DNA from: Achromobacter seleniivolatilans
Lineage (GTDB): Bacteria > Pseudomonadota > Gammaproteobacteria > Burkholderiales > Burkholderiaceae_B
NCBI RefSeq assembly: GCF_030864005.1
Contig: NZ_CP132976.1
Span: 6,262,001-6,326,000 of the forward strand
Direction: 5' to 3'
DNA: 64,000 bases
The notes beneath the pieces were generated by a model. That model was not told the DNA's origin, made no database searches, and worked only from the letters and a program-made list of their open reading frames with translations. Of this stretch, positions 25,548-34,022 are shown piece after piece. The position numbers were made by a program, and so were the translations under genes. The first letter of the stretch is position 1, and each line of letters begins with the position of its first letter.

Positions 25548-27109
25548 TTCTGCACCAGGTATTCAGGCGTGGAGGCAACCAGCATGACGGCGGCCCTTAC
25601 GCGGTCGCGCGGGCGGCTGGCGGGCAAGGTGCCGACAGCCTGCGCAATGGACTCGGCGGTCTGGGCGCTGAACGCATCACCTGCCAACAACAGAACCACA
25701 CGTGCCACCAGCGCTTGCGGATTCTGCGCCAACGCGATTTCCGGCGCGTAGCTGGTTTGCAGGTCTTCCCAGCCGCGATCCGCGTAAATCGCCAGAAAAT
25801 TCAGATATCCGGCAATGCTGGTTTCGTCGGTAATCTGCAATTCAGGCGCCACCAGATGCCGGTTCGCCAACTCAGTGACGGGCGGCGTGTAGCGAGGGCG
25901 GAAGAAATTGAATACGGTCGCCGACCGCATAGGGCTTTGCGCGAGCCTGATGGTGTTGTCCGTGGTGTCGGGCATGGCCCACGCGCCGTTGGTGGACGTT
26001 GCGCCGAAGGCTCGCGCCCATCCGGAAAAGCGCAAGATGGGCTCGCGTATCTTGCCCCAGCTGGGCGCGTTCAGATCCGGATTGCGGGCTTCGCGGTCCA
26101 ACAGAATGGCGCGCACAACGGCCTTCATGTTTCCGCGGACGCCGTCGCCGTCGTCGTCGAATACTGCGGACACGCGGCTGACGTAGGCGGGGCTGGGGTT
26201 GCTGGTCACCAGCCGCTGGATAAGCTGGATGCCGATGAATGGACCGACATTGGGATGCGCGCAGATGGCATCCATTGCCCGCTTGAGCGACAGATGGCCA
26301 TCGGTGCCAGCTGGAACCACCGTTCCCAGAAAGCGTTTTTCCGCCATTGAGTGCAGCGCATTGTTCAGCGCCATCGGCCGCCGGTGGAACTCCACATCGG
26401 TCTCAGGCCCATTGATGTCCCAGCCGGTGAACACCTTGGCCAATCCTTGTACGTCGGCATTGGTATAGGTCTCTACCGGTGCGCCGTTTACCTTTTTGAC
26501 GGTGCCATCGGCGTTCAGCTCCAGCAGCCCGATGCTGAACAACTGCATGATCTCGCGGGCGTAGTTTTCGTCCGGATGGCGGCCGGTCTTGGGATCTTCT
26601 TTACGGTTGCCGCGATAGGTCAGCATGCAGCCCATCGACAGGTTCATCGTGACGGCGGTGAGCAATTTCTGGTAGTCGCCCAAGGCATGTTCGGCCAGCA
26701 AATCCATGAAACCCGCAGCGCCAAACAGCGGCCACGACGCGGTGATGGATTGCACCCCCACGACAAAGATCTCGGACAGGGCAAAGGCGACCCGCGTGCG
26801 TACCTGATCCTCCGCGCTGATGAATTTTCGCCACAGCGTGGACTCCAGCGGCGCGTTGATGCCATTGCCCTTGAAGGCCTCGGTATTCTTTTTCTGTTGC
26901 AGCAGCCAGTCGAAATGCGTCTGCGAAGGCGGCAGCGCCAATTGGGCGTCCAGCCACGCGGCATAACCTTGGGCCACCACCGCATCGATTTGTGCGGGGG
27001 TGGCGCCGAAGGTGGCTTGCGCCAGAAAGCGCGAGGCCTGGCCCGGTGTGGGCGCGGGGGAATGGGATGGCGCGGACTGCGGCGCAGCCGCTGACGGCGT
27101 AGCGGACAT
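25544..27109 (-). CDS. DUF1800 family protein
   Basis: A 521-residue protein of the DUF1800 family with 'RFLAQATFGATPAQIDAV' near the N-terminus and 'NENYAREIMQLFSIG'-type motif (here DENYAREIMQLFSIGLLEL) near residue 190. The ATG at 27109 has GAGG eight bases upstream; a GTG three codons earlier is less likely. No clear signal peptide is seen, so it may be exported as a complex with its Tat-carrying DUF1501 partner, which is translationally coupled. Biochemical function is unknown. Confidence 0.88.
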   Translation of the reverse strand: MSATPSAAAPQSAPSHSPAPTPGQASRFLAQATFGATPAQIDAVVAQGYAAWLDAQLALPPSQTHFDWLLQQKKNTEAFKGNGINAPLESTLWRKFISAEDQVRTRVAFALSEIFVVGVQSITASWPLFGAAGFMDLLAEHALGDYQKLLTAVTMNLSMGCMLTYRGNRKEDPKTGRHPDENYAREIMQLFSIGLLELNADGTVKKVNGAPVETYTNADVQGLAKVFTGWDINGPETDVEFHRRPMALNNALHSMAEKRFLGTVVPAGTDGHLSLKRAMDAICAHPNVGPFIGIQLIQRLVTSNPSPAYVSRVSAVFDDDGDGVRGNMKAVVRAILLDREARNPDLNAPSWGKIREPILRFSGWARAFGATSTNGAWAMPDTTDNTIRLAQSPMRSATVFNFFRPRYTPPVTELANRHLVAPELQITDETSIAGYLNFLAIYADRGWEDLQTSYAPEIALAQNPQALVARVVLLLAGDAFSAQTAESIAQAVGTLPASRPRDRVRAAVMLVASTPEYLVQK

Positions 27110-27209
27110 GCGCAGCACCTCGTCGAATGCGAATGCCTACGGTACGTCATGGCCCGAGCAGCCTTCAATACCCTCATTCGGACGAGGGACTAATCCTAAT
27201 GGATGAGTC

Positions 27210-27914
27210 TTAAACGGAGCGCGTGATGCCGCCGTCGATGCGGATGTTCTGGCCGGTGATGTAGGCCGACGCGTCCGAGGCCAGGAAGGCGATCAGGTCC
27301 GCCACTTCTTCAGCGGTGCCGTAGCGGCCCATCGGAATGCGCACGCGCCGGTCTTCTTTTTCGGGCAGGCTGTCGATGAAACCCGGCAGCACGTTGTTCA
27401 TCCGCACGTTGTGCTCGGCGTACTCGTCGGAGAACACCTTGGTGAAGGCGGCAAGTCCAGCGCGGAACACGCCCGAGGTGGGGAACAGGGCTTCGGGTTC
27501 AAACGTGGCGTACGTCGAAATATTGACGATGGCGCCTGACTTCTGTTGCTTCATGATGGGCGCGACCAGGCGCGCGATGCGCACGACATTCAACAGGTAG
27601 AACTCCATGCCCAGATGCCAGTCGTCATCGCTGATTTCCAGCAAGGGGCCTTTGGGGCCATGCCCAGCGCTGTTGACCACCGCATCAACACGGCCCCATT
27701 TCTGTACCGTGGCGTCCACCAGCTTTGCCAGGTCTTCGGGTGAACGGTTCGATCCGGTGATGCCCAGCCCGCCCAATTCTTCGGCCAGGGACGCGCCTTT
27801 GCCGGATGACGACAGAATGGCCACGCGATACCCGTCGGCCGCCAATTTGCGCGCCGCCGCCGCACCCATGCCACTGCCGCCTGCCGTGACGATCGCTACT
27901 TTTTCCGTACTCAT
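27210..27914 (-). CDS. SDR-fold oxidoreductase with replaced catalytic Tyr/Lys
   Basis: A 234-residue Rossmann protein of classical SDR length. The nucleotide motif is TAGGSGMG (10-17), NSAG is at 81-84 and the active serine position is S133. Where the YxxxK pair should be, the sequence has S147-GVF-R151, so both the general-base tyrosine and the lysine are missing. Some SDR subfamilies share an S/N-x3-R pattern here. It may be a dehydrogenase with altered chemistry or a binding protein. It precedes DUF1800 on the same strand by about 100 bases. Confidence 0.85.
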   Translation of the reverse strand: MSTEKVAIVTAGGSGMGAAAARKLAADGYRVAILSSSGKGASLAEELGGLGITGSNRSPEDLAKLVDATVQKWGRVDAVVNSAGHGPKGPLLEISDDDWHLGMEFYLLNVVRIARLVAPIMKQQKSGAIVNISTYATFEPEALFPTSGVFRAGLAAFTKVFSDEYAEHNVRMNNVLPGFIDSLPEKEDRRVRIPMGRYGTAEEVADLIAFLASDASAYITGQNIRIDGGITRSV

Positions 27915-28022
27915 TGCCTGGCTCCTGTCTTGTGCTCTTGGGAGCGGCCATTGTAGGGGCGCGTGGGATGCGCCGGGCGGGTATCCGGGCTGGCGGCAGG
28001 GGCGTTGCGCGCCCCAATGGAA

Positions 28023-28065
28023 ACGGGCTTCTTGTCCCCGGCGAACTCGGGGGCAAGAAGCCCGT
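28023..28065 (-). terminator. Long stem-loop downstream of azurin (second of two)
   Basis: Arms of 18 bases (28023-28040 and 28048-28065) pair with one non-Watson-Crick position around a seven-base loop. On the minus strand it is followed by a short TTTCC. It lies between the azurin stop and the SDR gene. Confidence 0.55.
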
Positions 28066-28080
28066 GCGGACCAGCAATCA

Positions 28081-28104
28081 GGCCGGGAGCGCTCGCGCCC
28101 GGCC
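28081..28104 (-). terminator. GC-rich stem-loop directly after azurin
   Basis: GGCCGGG and CCCGGCC (28081-28087, 28098-28104) pair around AGCGCTCGCG, seven bases after the azurin stop. No T-run follows; it may protect the message 3' end or act with the longer hairpin. Confidence 0.45.
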
Positions 28105-28111
28105 CAAAGGC

Positions 28112-28564
28112 TTAGTCGACCAGCTTGAGCGTGCCCTTCATCAGCGCGAAGTGGCCGGGGAAGGAGCAGAAGTAGGTGTAATCGGTGCCGGCTGCCAGCT
28201 TGCTGACGTCGAACGTGATCGAATCCGTTTCACCGCCGCCAATGACCTTGGTGTGGGCGATGACGCGGGCGTCGTCTTTCTTGACGTAGTTATTGTCCAG
28301 GCCGGCGGCCATGCCGTCGTTCACTGCGCCTTGCATGTCGGCAGTGGTGGTCAGCACCCAGTTGTGGCCCATAACGTTCTTGGCCAGGGTGCCGGGGTGC
28401 TTCAGGTTCACGGTGAACTGCTTGCAGCTCTTGCTGACCGTGATTTCCTTCTTGTCGAACTGCATCTGGTCATTGCCAGCGATATCGATCGAGCAGTCGG
28501 CAGCCAGCACGGGGGCCGAGGCCACAGCGAGGATCGCTGCAACGCAGAGTTTCTTGAGCACCAT
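28112..28564 (-). CDS. azu: Azurin, blue copper protein
   Basis: A 150-residue precursor: a 21-residue Sec signal (ending VLA) and a 129-residue mature protein starting [15 protein letters not shown], exactly the length of known azurins. Copper ligands are present in GHNW (histidine 46 of the mature form) and [11 protein letters not shown] (C112, H117, M121), with C3-C26 for the disulfide. It is a periplasmic electron carrier between respiratory complexes and reductases. The ATG at 28564 has GGAGG seven bases upstream, which excludes the ATG two codons earlier. Confidence 0.97.
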   Translation of the reverse strand: MVLKKLCVAAILAVASAPVLAADCSIDIAGNDQMQFDKKEITVSKSCKQFTVNLKHPGTLAKNVMGHNWVLTTTADMQGAVNDGMAAGLDNNYVKKDDARVIAHTKVIGGGETDSITFDVSKLAAGTDYTYFCSFPGHFALMKGTLKLVD

Positions 28565-28725
28565 ATTCATGCCTCCAATGTTTCGAGGGGAGCGAAATGC
28601 CGGGCCGCGCAGCGCGCGTCGTTCGGCGTTAAGACATTCTCGTCCGTTTGCGCCCCGGAAAGCGCATTGAGACCCGCAAGGGGTTTGACCCATCGCAAGC
28701 CGGCCTCATTGAGTTGTCCAAAACG

Positions 28726-30042
28726 TCACAGTTTCGGGCTGACACGCCAGATCACATTGCCCACATCGTCTGCCAGCAGCAAGTTGCCCTGCCGATCAAT
28801 GGTAACGCCCACCGGCCGGCCTTGCGCCTGACCGTTCTCCGTCAGGAAACCGGTCAGCACGTCTAGCGCCGGGCCGCTTGGCGTGCCCCCGCTGAACGGC
28901 ACAAAAATGACCTTGTAACCGCTGCGCGGGTCGCGGTTCCAAGAGCCGTGCTGGCCCACGAACATGCCATCGGTAAACGGGGCTGGCAGCTTGGCGCCGC
29001 CCGACCATGCCAGGCCCAGCGAGGCGGTGTGCGGCCCCAGCGCATAGTCAGGCACGATGGCGCGCGCCACGAGATCTGGCCGCGGCGGCTTTACGCGGGT
29101 ATCCACGTGCTGCCCGAAATAGCTGTAAGGCCAGCCGTAGAATCCGCCGTCCTGCACCGAGGTCATGTAGTCGGGCACCAGGTCACTGCCCAGCTCATCG
29201 CGCTCGTTCACTGCCGTCCACAGTGTCTTGCCGTCGGGCGCCCAAGCCATGCCGACCGGATTGCGCAGGCCCGTGGCATACAGCCGCTTATTGCCGGTTG
29301 CGACGTCAATCTCCCAGATGGCGGCGCGGCCTTCCTCGATAGCCATGCCATTTTCGGCAACATTGCTATTGGATCCGACGGACACGTACAGCTTGCTGCC
29401 GTCGGGGCTGGCGATCAGGTTCTTGGTCCAGTGGTGGTTGATGCCGGCAGGCAGATCGGTGACTTTTACCGCTGCGGCGGTGATTTGCGTTTGGCCGGTC
29501 TCGTACGGAAAGCGCACGACGGCGTCGGCATTGGCCACGTACAACTGATTGCCGATGAGCGCCATGCCAAACGGGGAGTTCAGCCCCTGCAACAACACGG
29601 TACGCGTTTCGGCGACGCCATCGTGGTCGGCGTCGCGCAGCAGCGTGATGCGGTTGGCGCTTTCGGTTTTGGCGCCCGCGCGTTTCATGACGACGCCCGC
29701 GGCCCAGTCCTTAAAGCCGCCAGACGCTTCCTCGGGCTTGGGCGGCGCATTGGTTTCGGCGACCAGCACGTCGCCGTTGGGCAGCACGTACAGCCATCGT
29801 GGATGGTCCAGCCCAGTGGCAAATGCGTTGACTACCAAGCCCGCAGCGGCCAAAGGCTGGGCGCCGGGCGGCCAGCCGATGGCGCGTGCCGTGTTTACCG
29901 TGGGAATCATCGTGGTGTTGGGGGCGGGCAGCGTCGGGTGCGGGCCCATGCCGGCTTCAACCGGCAGCGTGGCGACTTCGCCGCAGGCGCTGAGTGCGGC
30001 CAGCGTCAAACTGGCTGCGATCAGGATACGCAGGGTGGGCAT
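28726..30042 (-). CDS. PQQ-type sugar dehydrogenase/sorbosone dehydrogenase-like lipoprotein
   Basis: A 438-residue beta-propeller protein of the glucose/sorbosone dehydrogenase family ('[24 protein letters not shown]', '[10 protein letters not shown]', '[18 protein letters not shown]'). The N-terminus is a lipoprotein signal with lipobox LSAC, cysteine at residue 20, so it is anchored in the envelope. Family members oxidise aldoses or sorbosone with PQQ; many homologues have no proven substrate. Azurin downstream on the same strand could accept its electrons, which is inference from position only. Confidence 0.85.
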   Translation of the reverse strand: MPTLRILIAASLTLAALSACGEVATLPVEAGMGPHPTLPAPNTTMIPTVNTARAIGWPPGAQPLAAAGLVVNAFATGLDHPRWLYVLPNGDVLVAETNAPPKPEEASGGFKDWAAGVVMKRAGAKTESANRITLLRDADHDGVAETRTVLLQGLNSPFGMALIGNQLYVANADAVVRFPYETGQTQITAAAVKVTDLPAGINHHWTKNLIASPDGSKLYVSVGSNSNVAENGMAIEEGRAAIWEIDVATGNKRLYATGLRNPVGMAWAPDGKTLWTAVNERDELGSDLVPDYMTSVQDGGFYGWPYSYFGQHVDTRVKPPRPDLVARAIVPDYALGPHTASLGLAWSGGAKLPAPFTDGMFVGQHGSWNRDPRSGYKVIFVPFSGGTPSGPALDVLTGFLTENGQAQGRPVGVTIDRQGNLLLADDVGNVIWRVSPKL

Positions 30043-30108
30043 GATGCGACTCCAGAGCTCTCTGTGAGTCCCATCATACTCACGCCGCAGCGGCCATGCG
30101 TGGCGGGT

Positions 30109-30426
30109 TCAGTCGTCGAAGCGGCTGCGCGTGACCGCGCCCGACTGCGGGTCCACGCGCAATTTCACGCGCTGGCCCTGGGGGTCGTAGGCTTTGACTT
30201 CATAGCCGTGCTTGCTGGAGCGCTCAATTTCGGAAATATTGCGATAGCCAGCGGCCTCCATCTTGTCGTAGACCTGCCGGATCGTCAGCATGGGCGCGGC
30301 GGCGCTGGTTGCGGCGGGCGCGGTTTGGGCCGTGGGCGCGGCGGCCTGGGCATGAACGGCGGTGCCGGCGACCAGGGCGCTTGCGCCAATTGCGAGTGCG
30401 GCCAGGGTTTTTTGAATGCGCGTCAT
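30109..30426 (-). CDS. PepSY-domain periplasmic protein
   Basis: A 105-residue secreted protein with signal peptide (about residues 1-28, ending HAQA) and a C-terminal PepSY domain ('IRQVYDKMEAAGYRNISEIERSSKHGYEVKAYDPQGQRVKLRVDPQSG', 50-100). It is divergent from a second PepSY gene that heads a two-component operon. The gap carries a direct repeat oriented toward this gene (30503-30519) with an AATAAT -10 eleven bases beyond, suggesting control by the neighbouring response regulator. Confidence 0.85.
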   Translation of the reverse strand: MTRIQKTLAALAIGASALVAGTAVHAQAAAPTAQTAPAATSAAAPMLTIRQVYDKMEAAGYRNISEIERSSKHGYEVKAYDPQGQRVKLRVDPQSGAVTRSRFDD

Positions 30427-30485
30427 GGTGAATAGCTCCTGAAATAGATGGGGGGTAAAAGGCCGTGGTTGCGACCCTGGTGCCC

Positions 30486-30491
30486 ATTATT
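30486..30491 (-). promoter_or_regulatory. -10 element for the divergent PepSY gene
   Basis: AATAAT on the minus strand (five of six to TATAAT) begins 11 bases after the OmpR-type repeat at 30503-30519, giving a predicted leader near 55 bases. Confidence 0.4.
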
Positions 30492-30502
30492 CAAGTTGGC
30501 GC

Positions 30503-30519
30503 ATGAACCTATTCTGAAG
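30503..30519 (-). promoter_or_regulatory. OmpR-family direct repeat facing the 30426 gene
   Basis: On the minus strand CTTCAG-AATAG-GTTCAT forms a direct repeat with 11-base period (TTCA common to both halves), the spacing used by OmpR/PmrA-class regulators. Confidence 0.5.
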
Positions 30520-30524
30520 CTGCC

Positions 30525-30541
30525 GTTCATGTCAGGTTCAT
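30525..30541 (+). promoter_or_regulatory. OmpR-family direct repeat facing the two-component operon
   Basis: GTTCAT-GTCAG-GTTCAT is a perfect six-base direct repeat with 11-base period. It replaces the -35 region: TATAAA at 30553-30558 follows after 11 bases. The same geometry occurs in mirror image on the other strand. Confidence 0.6.
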
Positions 30542-30552
30542 CCCCGGCGCGG

Positions 30553-30558
30553 TATAAA
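30553..30558 (+). promoter_or_regulatory. -10 element of the PepSY/two-component operon
   Basis: TATAAA placed 11 bases after the GTTCAT repeat; predicted transcription start near 30565, about 54 bases before the ATG at 30619. Confidence 0.5.
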
Positions 30559-30618
30559 AGAGCCTCTTTCCATCCCCCACACAAAGAGGCACGGCATTGC
30601 GGCACAGCGGAGCACAGC

Positions 30619-30966
30619 ATGATCCGGCGTAAGCAGGGCGGCATCCTGCTGTCGGGTTGCGCGCTGGCGTTGGCGCTGATTGCCGGGCCGGTCAGCGGGC
30701 TGGCGGGCGAAAGCGATCATGAACGCGCGCGCCAAGCCCTGCAAGCAGGCAAGGTCTTGCCGCTGGGAGCCGTGTTGGACATCGTCGAACGCGATTTTCC
30801 CGGGCAGGTGATCAAGGTCGAATTCGAAGAGGATGACGACGAATTCATCTACGAGATCCGCGTGCTGCAAAGCGGCGGAGGCATACTCAAGCTGAAGATC
30901 GACGCGCGCGACGGCAGCTTGCTGGCCGTCAAAGGCCGCGACATCAAATTCAAGAGCAAAGACTGA
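30619..30966 (+). CDS. PepSY-domain protein, first gene of two-component operon
   Basis: A 115-residue protein with a hydrophobic signal or anchor (about residues 10-32) and a PepSY domain ('AVLDIVERDFPGQVIKVEFEEDDDEFIYEIRVL' region, 55-110) rich in acidic residues. The ATG at 30619 has GGAG six bases upstream. Its stop overlaps the response regulator start (TGATG). PepSY genes in this position often encode periplasmic partners or targets of envelope-sensing two-component systems. Confidence 0.85.
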   Translation: MIRRKQGGILLSGCALALALIAGPVSGLAGESDHERARQALQAGKVLPLGAVLDIVERDFPGQVIKVEFEEDDDEFIYEIRVLQSGGGILKLKIDARDGSLLAVKGRDIKFKSKD

Positions 30967-31628
30967 TGCGGATACTGGTGGTCGAAGACGAACCCACGCT
31001 GGCCAGCCAGCTTGCCGATGCGCTGCGCGGCGCGGGTTATACCGTGGACGTGTCGGGCGATGGGGAGTCCGCGCGCTTTCTAGGCGATGTGGAAGCGTTC
31101 GATGCCGTGGTGCTGGATCTGGGTTTGCCCGTCATGGACGGACTGACGGTGTTGAAGAAATGGCGTGCCGCCCAGCGCAATATGCCCGTGCTGATTTTGA
31201 CGGCACGCGACAATTGGCACGAGAAAGTGGCCGGCATTGATGCCGGCGCGGACGACTACCTGACCAAGCCGTTTCACATGGAAGAGCTGCTTGCACGCAT
31301 GCGGGCGCTGTTGCGCCGCAATACGGCGCACGCCAGCGCGCAATGGCGCTGCGGCGCGCTCATGCTGGACACGCGTCAGGCCAAAGCCACGCTGGCCGGC
31401 CAGGCGTTGACGCTGACCAGCCACGAATTCAAGGTGCTGTCGGTGCTGATGCAGCGCGCAGGCGAAGTGGTGTCGCGGGCAGAGCTTACCGAACACATCT
31501 ACGCGCAGGATTTCGATCGGGATTCCAATACCATCGAAGTATTTGTCGGCCGCTTGCGTAAGAAACTTCCGCCCGACACGATCGAGACCGTGCGCGGGCT
31601 GGGCTACCGGCTGGCGGCATCCGCATGA
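30966..31628 (+). CDS. OmpR-family response regulator
   Basis: A 220-residue regulator with a receiver domain (residues 1-115, acidic pocket E8-D9, phosphoacceptor D51 in VVLDLGLPVMDG, K101-type lysine in LTKPF) and a winged-helix DNA-binding domain (about 125-218, 'LTSHEFKVLSVLMQRAGEVVSR'). It resembles the PmrA/QseB branch. It overlaps both neighbours in the PepSY-regulator-kinase operon. Its probable binding sites are the 11-base-period repeats at 30503-30541. Confidence 0.93.
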   Translation: MRILVVEDEPTLASQLADALRGAGYTVDVSGDGESARFLGDVEAFDAVVLDLGLPVMDGLTVLKKWRAAQRNMPVLILTARDNWHEKVAGIDAGADDYLTKPFHMEELLARMRALLRRNTAHASAQWRCGALMLDTRQAKATLAGQALTLTSHEFKVLSVLMQRAGEVVSRAELTEHIYAQDFDRDSNTIEVFVGRLRKKLPPDTIETVRGLGYRLAASA

Positions 31629-33019
31629 CACCGGCGCGCCCAGGCATGCTGGGCTCGCTGCGGCTGCGCTTGTTGGCCGGTACGCTGGCGTGGATACTTG
31701 CGTCGGTCGCGTTGGCCGGGTGGGGCATGGCCAGTCTGTTCCGCCAGCACATCACGCAACAATTGCAGGCCGAGCTGACCTTGCATCTGAACCAGCTGAC
31801 AGCTGCCGTGAATACTGGCGCGGACGGACGCCCGGTGGTGGACCCGCCGTTGAGCGACCCCCGATTGGAACAGCCCTTATCCGGTTTGTACTGGCAGGTG
31901 GACCGGCTGGCCGATGGCTCGCGGCCCATTGCCATCGGCGCAGCCCGTTCGCGATCGTTATGGGATCAGACGCTGGCGTCACCGCCGCCGGCCACCCCGG
32001 CGCGCTCCACGGCGGGCGACCAGAGCTACGACATGTCGGGTCCCGAGGGCCGGGGGCTGACGGCGCTTGCGCGCGTGTTGAAACCTGCGGAAGACGACGC
32101 TGCGCCATTGCGCCTGATCGTCGCTGCCGACCGCAGCGTATTGGCCGAACCCATCGGGCGTTTCAACCATATGCTGGCCATTGCGTTGGGAACCCTGGCC
32201 TTGGGGCTGACCGTGGCGGCGGTGGTGCAAGTGGTGGTGGGGCTGCGTCCGCTGGCCCGGCTGCGCGAACAATTGGCGGCGCAGAACGCGGGTGACGTCA
32301 AACGCATCGACGGCCGTTTTCCCAGCGAGATCCAGCCGCTCGTCGACGACTTCAACAAAGTGCTGGCAATGAACGCCGACATCGTGCAACGGGCACGCAC
32401 CCAAGCCGGCAATCTGGCCCACGCGGTCAAGACGCCGCTTACCATTCTGGCCAACGCTGCGGCGCGTGGCGACAGTGTGCCGGCGGCGCTGGTCAATGAG
32501 CAGGTCGGCATGGCCAACCGCCAGATTGATCACCACCTGGCGCGAGCCCGGGCCGCGGCGTCTTCGGGCGCGGCCGATGGGCGAGCGCCCTTGCTGGATT
32601 CGATTCAGGGCTTGGTGCGCGTCATGCAGCGCCTATATGCGCAACGTGATCTGAAGATTGCCATCGCCGGCTTTACGCCTGCGCAGCAGTTCCGGGGCGA
32701 GCAGCAGGACTTGCAGGAAATGCTGGGAAACCTGCTGGATAACGCCTGCAAATGGGCGAATACCCAGGTGTTGATCAGCGCGGAAATGATTGCACCCGCG
32801 AGCGTGCTGATGCATATCGATGACGATGGCCCAGGTATTGAAGATCATGCACGCGAACGCATTTTCTTGCGGGGCGTGCGGATGGATGAACAACTGCCGG
32901 GATCGGGGCTGGGCTTGGATATTGTGCGCGATCTGGCGGGCACCTATGGCGGCGAGGTGCATGCCCGCCGCTCGCCGTTGGGTGGTTTACGCGTGACCTT
33001 GCAACTGCCTGCTGCCTGA
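31625..33019 (+). CDS. Sensor histidine kinase
   Basis: A 464-residue inner-membrane kinase: membrane helices near 13-37 and 183-206 bracket a periplasmic domain of about 145 residues, followed by a HAMP-like linker, H-box NLAHAVKTPLTIL with H266, N-box LLDNACKWA, and G-boxes DDDGPGI and GSGLGLDIV. The LAHAVKTP H-box and LDNACKWA N-box are PhoQ-like. The ATG overlaps the regulator's stop (ATGA). It may sense cations or envelope stress; the signal is unknown. Confidence 0.92.
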   Translation: MTPARPGMLGSLRLRLLAGTLAWILASVALAGWGMASLFRQHITQQLQAELTLHLNQLTAAVNTGADGRPVVDPPLSDPRLEQPLSGLYWQVDRLADGSRPIAIGAARSRSLWDQTLASPPPATPARSTAGDQSYDMSGPEGRGLTALARVLKPAEDDAAPLRLIVAADRSVLAEPIGRFNHMLAIALGTLALGLTVAAVVQVVVGLRPLARLREQLAAQNAGDVKRIDGRFPSEIQPLVDDFNKVLAMNADIVQRARTQAGNLAHAVKTPLTILANAAARGDSVPAALVNEQVGMANRQIDHHLARARAAASSGAADGRAPLLDSIQGLVRVMQRLYAQRDLKIAIAGFTPAQQFRGEQQDLQEMLGNLLDNACKWANTQVLISAEMIAPASVLMHIDDDGPGIEDHARERIFLRGVRMDEQLPGSGLGLDIVRDLAGTYGGEVHARRSPLGGLRVTLQLPAA

Positions 33020-33046
33020 ACCCGGCGCGCCGGGCATTGCCGGTTG

Positions 33047-33475
33047 CTACTTCACCAGTGTGACCGGCACGTCGGCAAGCTGGACGACCTGATTGGCAAC
33101 AGAACCGATCAAAATACTCGCCAGCGTACCGTTGCCGCGTGTGCCCATCACAATGCGGGCGCAGCCTTGGTCGCGCGCGTAGCCTGCGATCTCGGTGGCG
33201 GCATGGCCAAACTCGATGTGGCTGACGTAGTCGGCGCCCGTCACGTCCAGCAGCTTGCGCGCCTCGTCCATGGCCTCTTGGCCTTCGCGGGTGTAGAACT
33301 CGTCGATCATGTCTTGCGTGATCAAGCGCGAAATACCGGCGCGTCCTTGTGTAGGCGTCTGCACGTTTAGCAGGTGAATGCGTGCGGATGCAGCGCCTTG
33401 CGCCAGTTGGCGGGCGTACAGCACGGCACGGTTGGAATTGTCGGAACCGTCGACAGGAACCAGGATGTTCAGCAT
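33047..33475 (-). CDS. Universal stress protein (UspA family)
   Basis: A 142-residue single-domain UspA protein starting MLNILVPVDGSDNS and carrying the ATP-binding motif G-x2-G-x9-GS (GTRGNGTLASILIGS). It follows a second Usp gene by about 16 bases on the same strand, forming a paralogous pair likely expressed together under stress. Confidence 0.92.
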   Translation of the reverse strand: MLNILVPVDGSDNSNRAVLYARQLAQGAASARIHLLNVQTPTQGRAGISRLITQDMIDEFYTREGQEAMDEARKLLDVTGADYVSHIEFGHAATEIAGYARDQGCARIVMGTRGNGTLASILIGSVANQVVQLADVPVTLVK

Positions 33476-33491
33476 GCTTCGCTCCTTTGCC

Positions 33492-33917
33492 TTATTTGAC
33501 CAGCGTGACGGGCAGTTCCGTCAGGTGCAGGACACGGGTGGCGATAGAGCCCAGGAACAGGGACGACACTGAACCCAGCCCGCGCGATCCCATGTAGATT
33601 TCGTCCGCGCCGGTTTCGGCGGCGATGCGCACAATGGTTTCGGCTACGGCGCCCACTTCGACCCGGGTCTGAAAATGCACGCCGGCATCAGACAGCAGGC
33701 GGCTGGCGCGTACCAATGCAGCCTGGCCTTCATCCTGGTAATAGGCATTGATATCGGCTTGGGAAAGGCCTGCGCTGACCTTGCCGGATTTCAAAGGAAC
33801 CTGAACGGACAACAGTTCCACGCGTTCAATCGGATCGTAGGCGCGAGCGTCCAGCAAGGCTTGGACAGCATGGACGGAAGGGGCGGAACCGTCGACAGGG
33901 ATCAGGATGCGTTTCAA
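33492..33917 (-). CDS. Universal stress protein (UspA family), TTG start
   Basis: A 141-residue UspA protein. The best start is TTG at 33917: an AAGGAG site sits six bases upstream and the protein then begins KRILIPVDGSAPS like its neighbour; no ATG fits. The ATP-binding motif GSRGLGSVSSLFLGS is intact. It is first of two tandem usp genes. Confidence 0.88.
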   Translation of the reverse strand: MKRILIPVDGSAPSVHAVQALLDARAYDPIERVELLSVQVPLKSGKVSAGLSQADINAYYQDEGQAALVRASRLLSDAGVHFQTRVEVGAVAETIVRIAAETGADEIYMGSRGLGSVSSLFLGSIATRVLHLTELPVTLVK

Positions 33918-34022
33918 GAGCGTCTCCTTTTTGTGCGAGCCGCAAGAGGCGGTACGTTCTACTTTATTCGAATTATCAGCCGGATTCGTGTTGCCCGAGA
34001 TGAGCGGAATCAAACCCTGCGT

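Noticed and set aside
28948..30435. Antisense open frame of 495 codons opposite the sugar dehydrogenase and PepSY genes
   Set aside because: It runs through two genes with signal peptides and known domains and shows no protein-like pattern itself.
33021..33034. CCCGGCGCGCCGGG palindrome between convergent kinase and usp genes
   Set aside because: No T-run and no loop; likely chance in GC-rich DNA, though a weak terminator role cannot be excluded.
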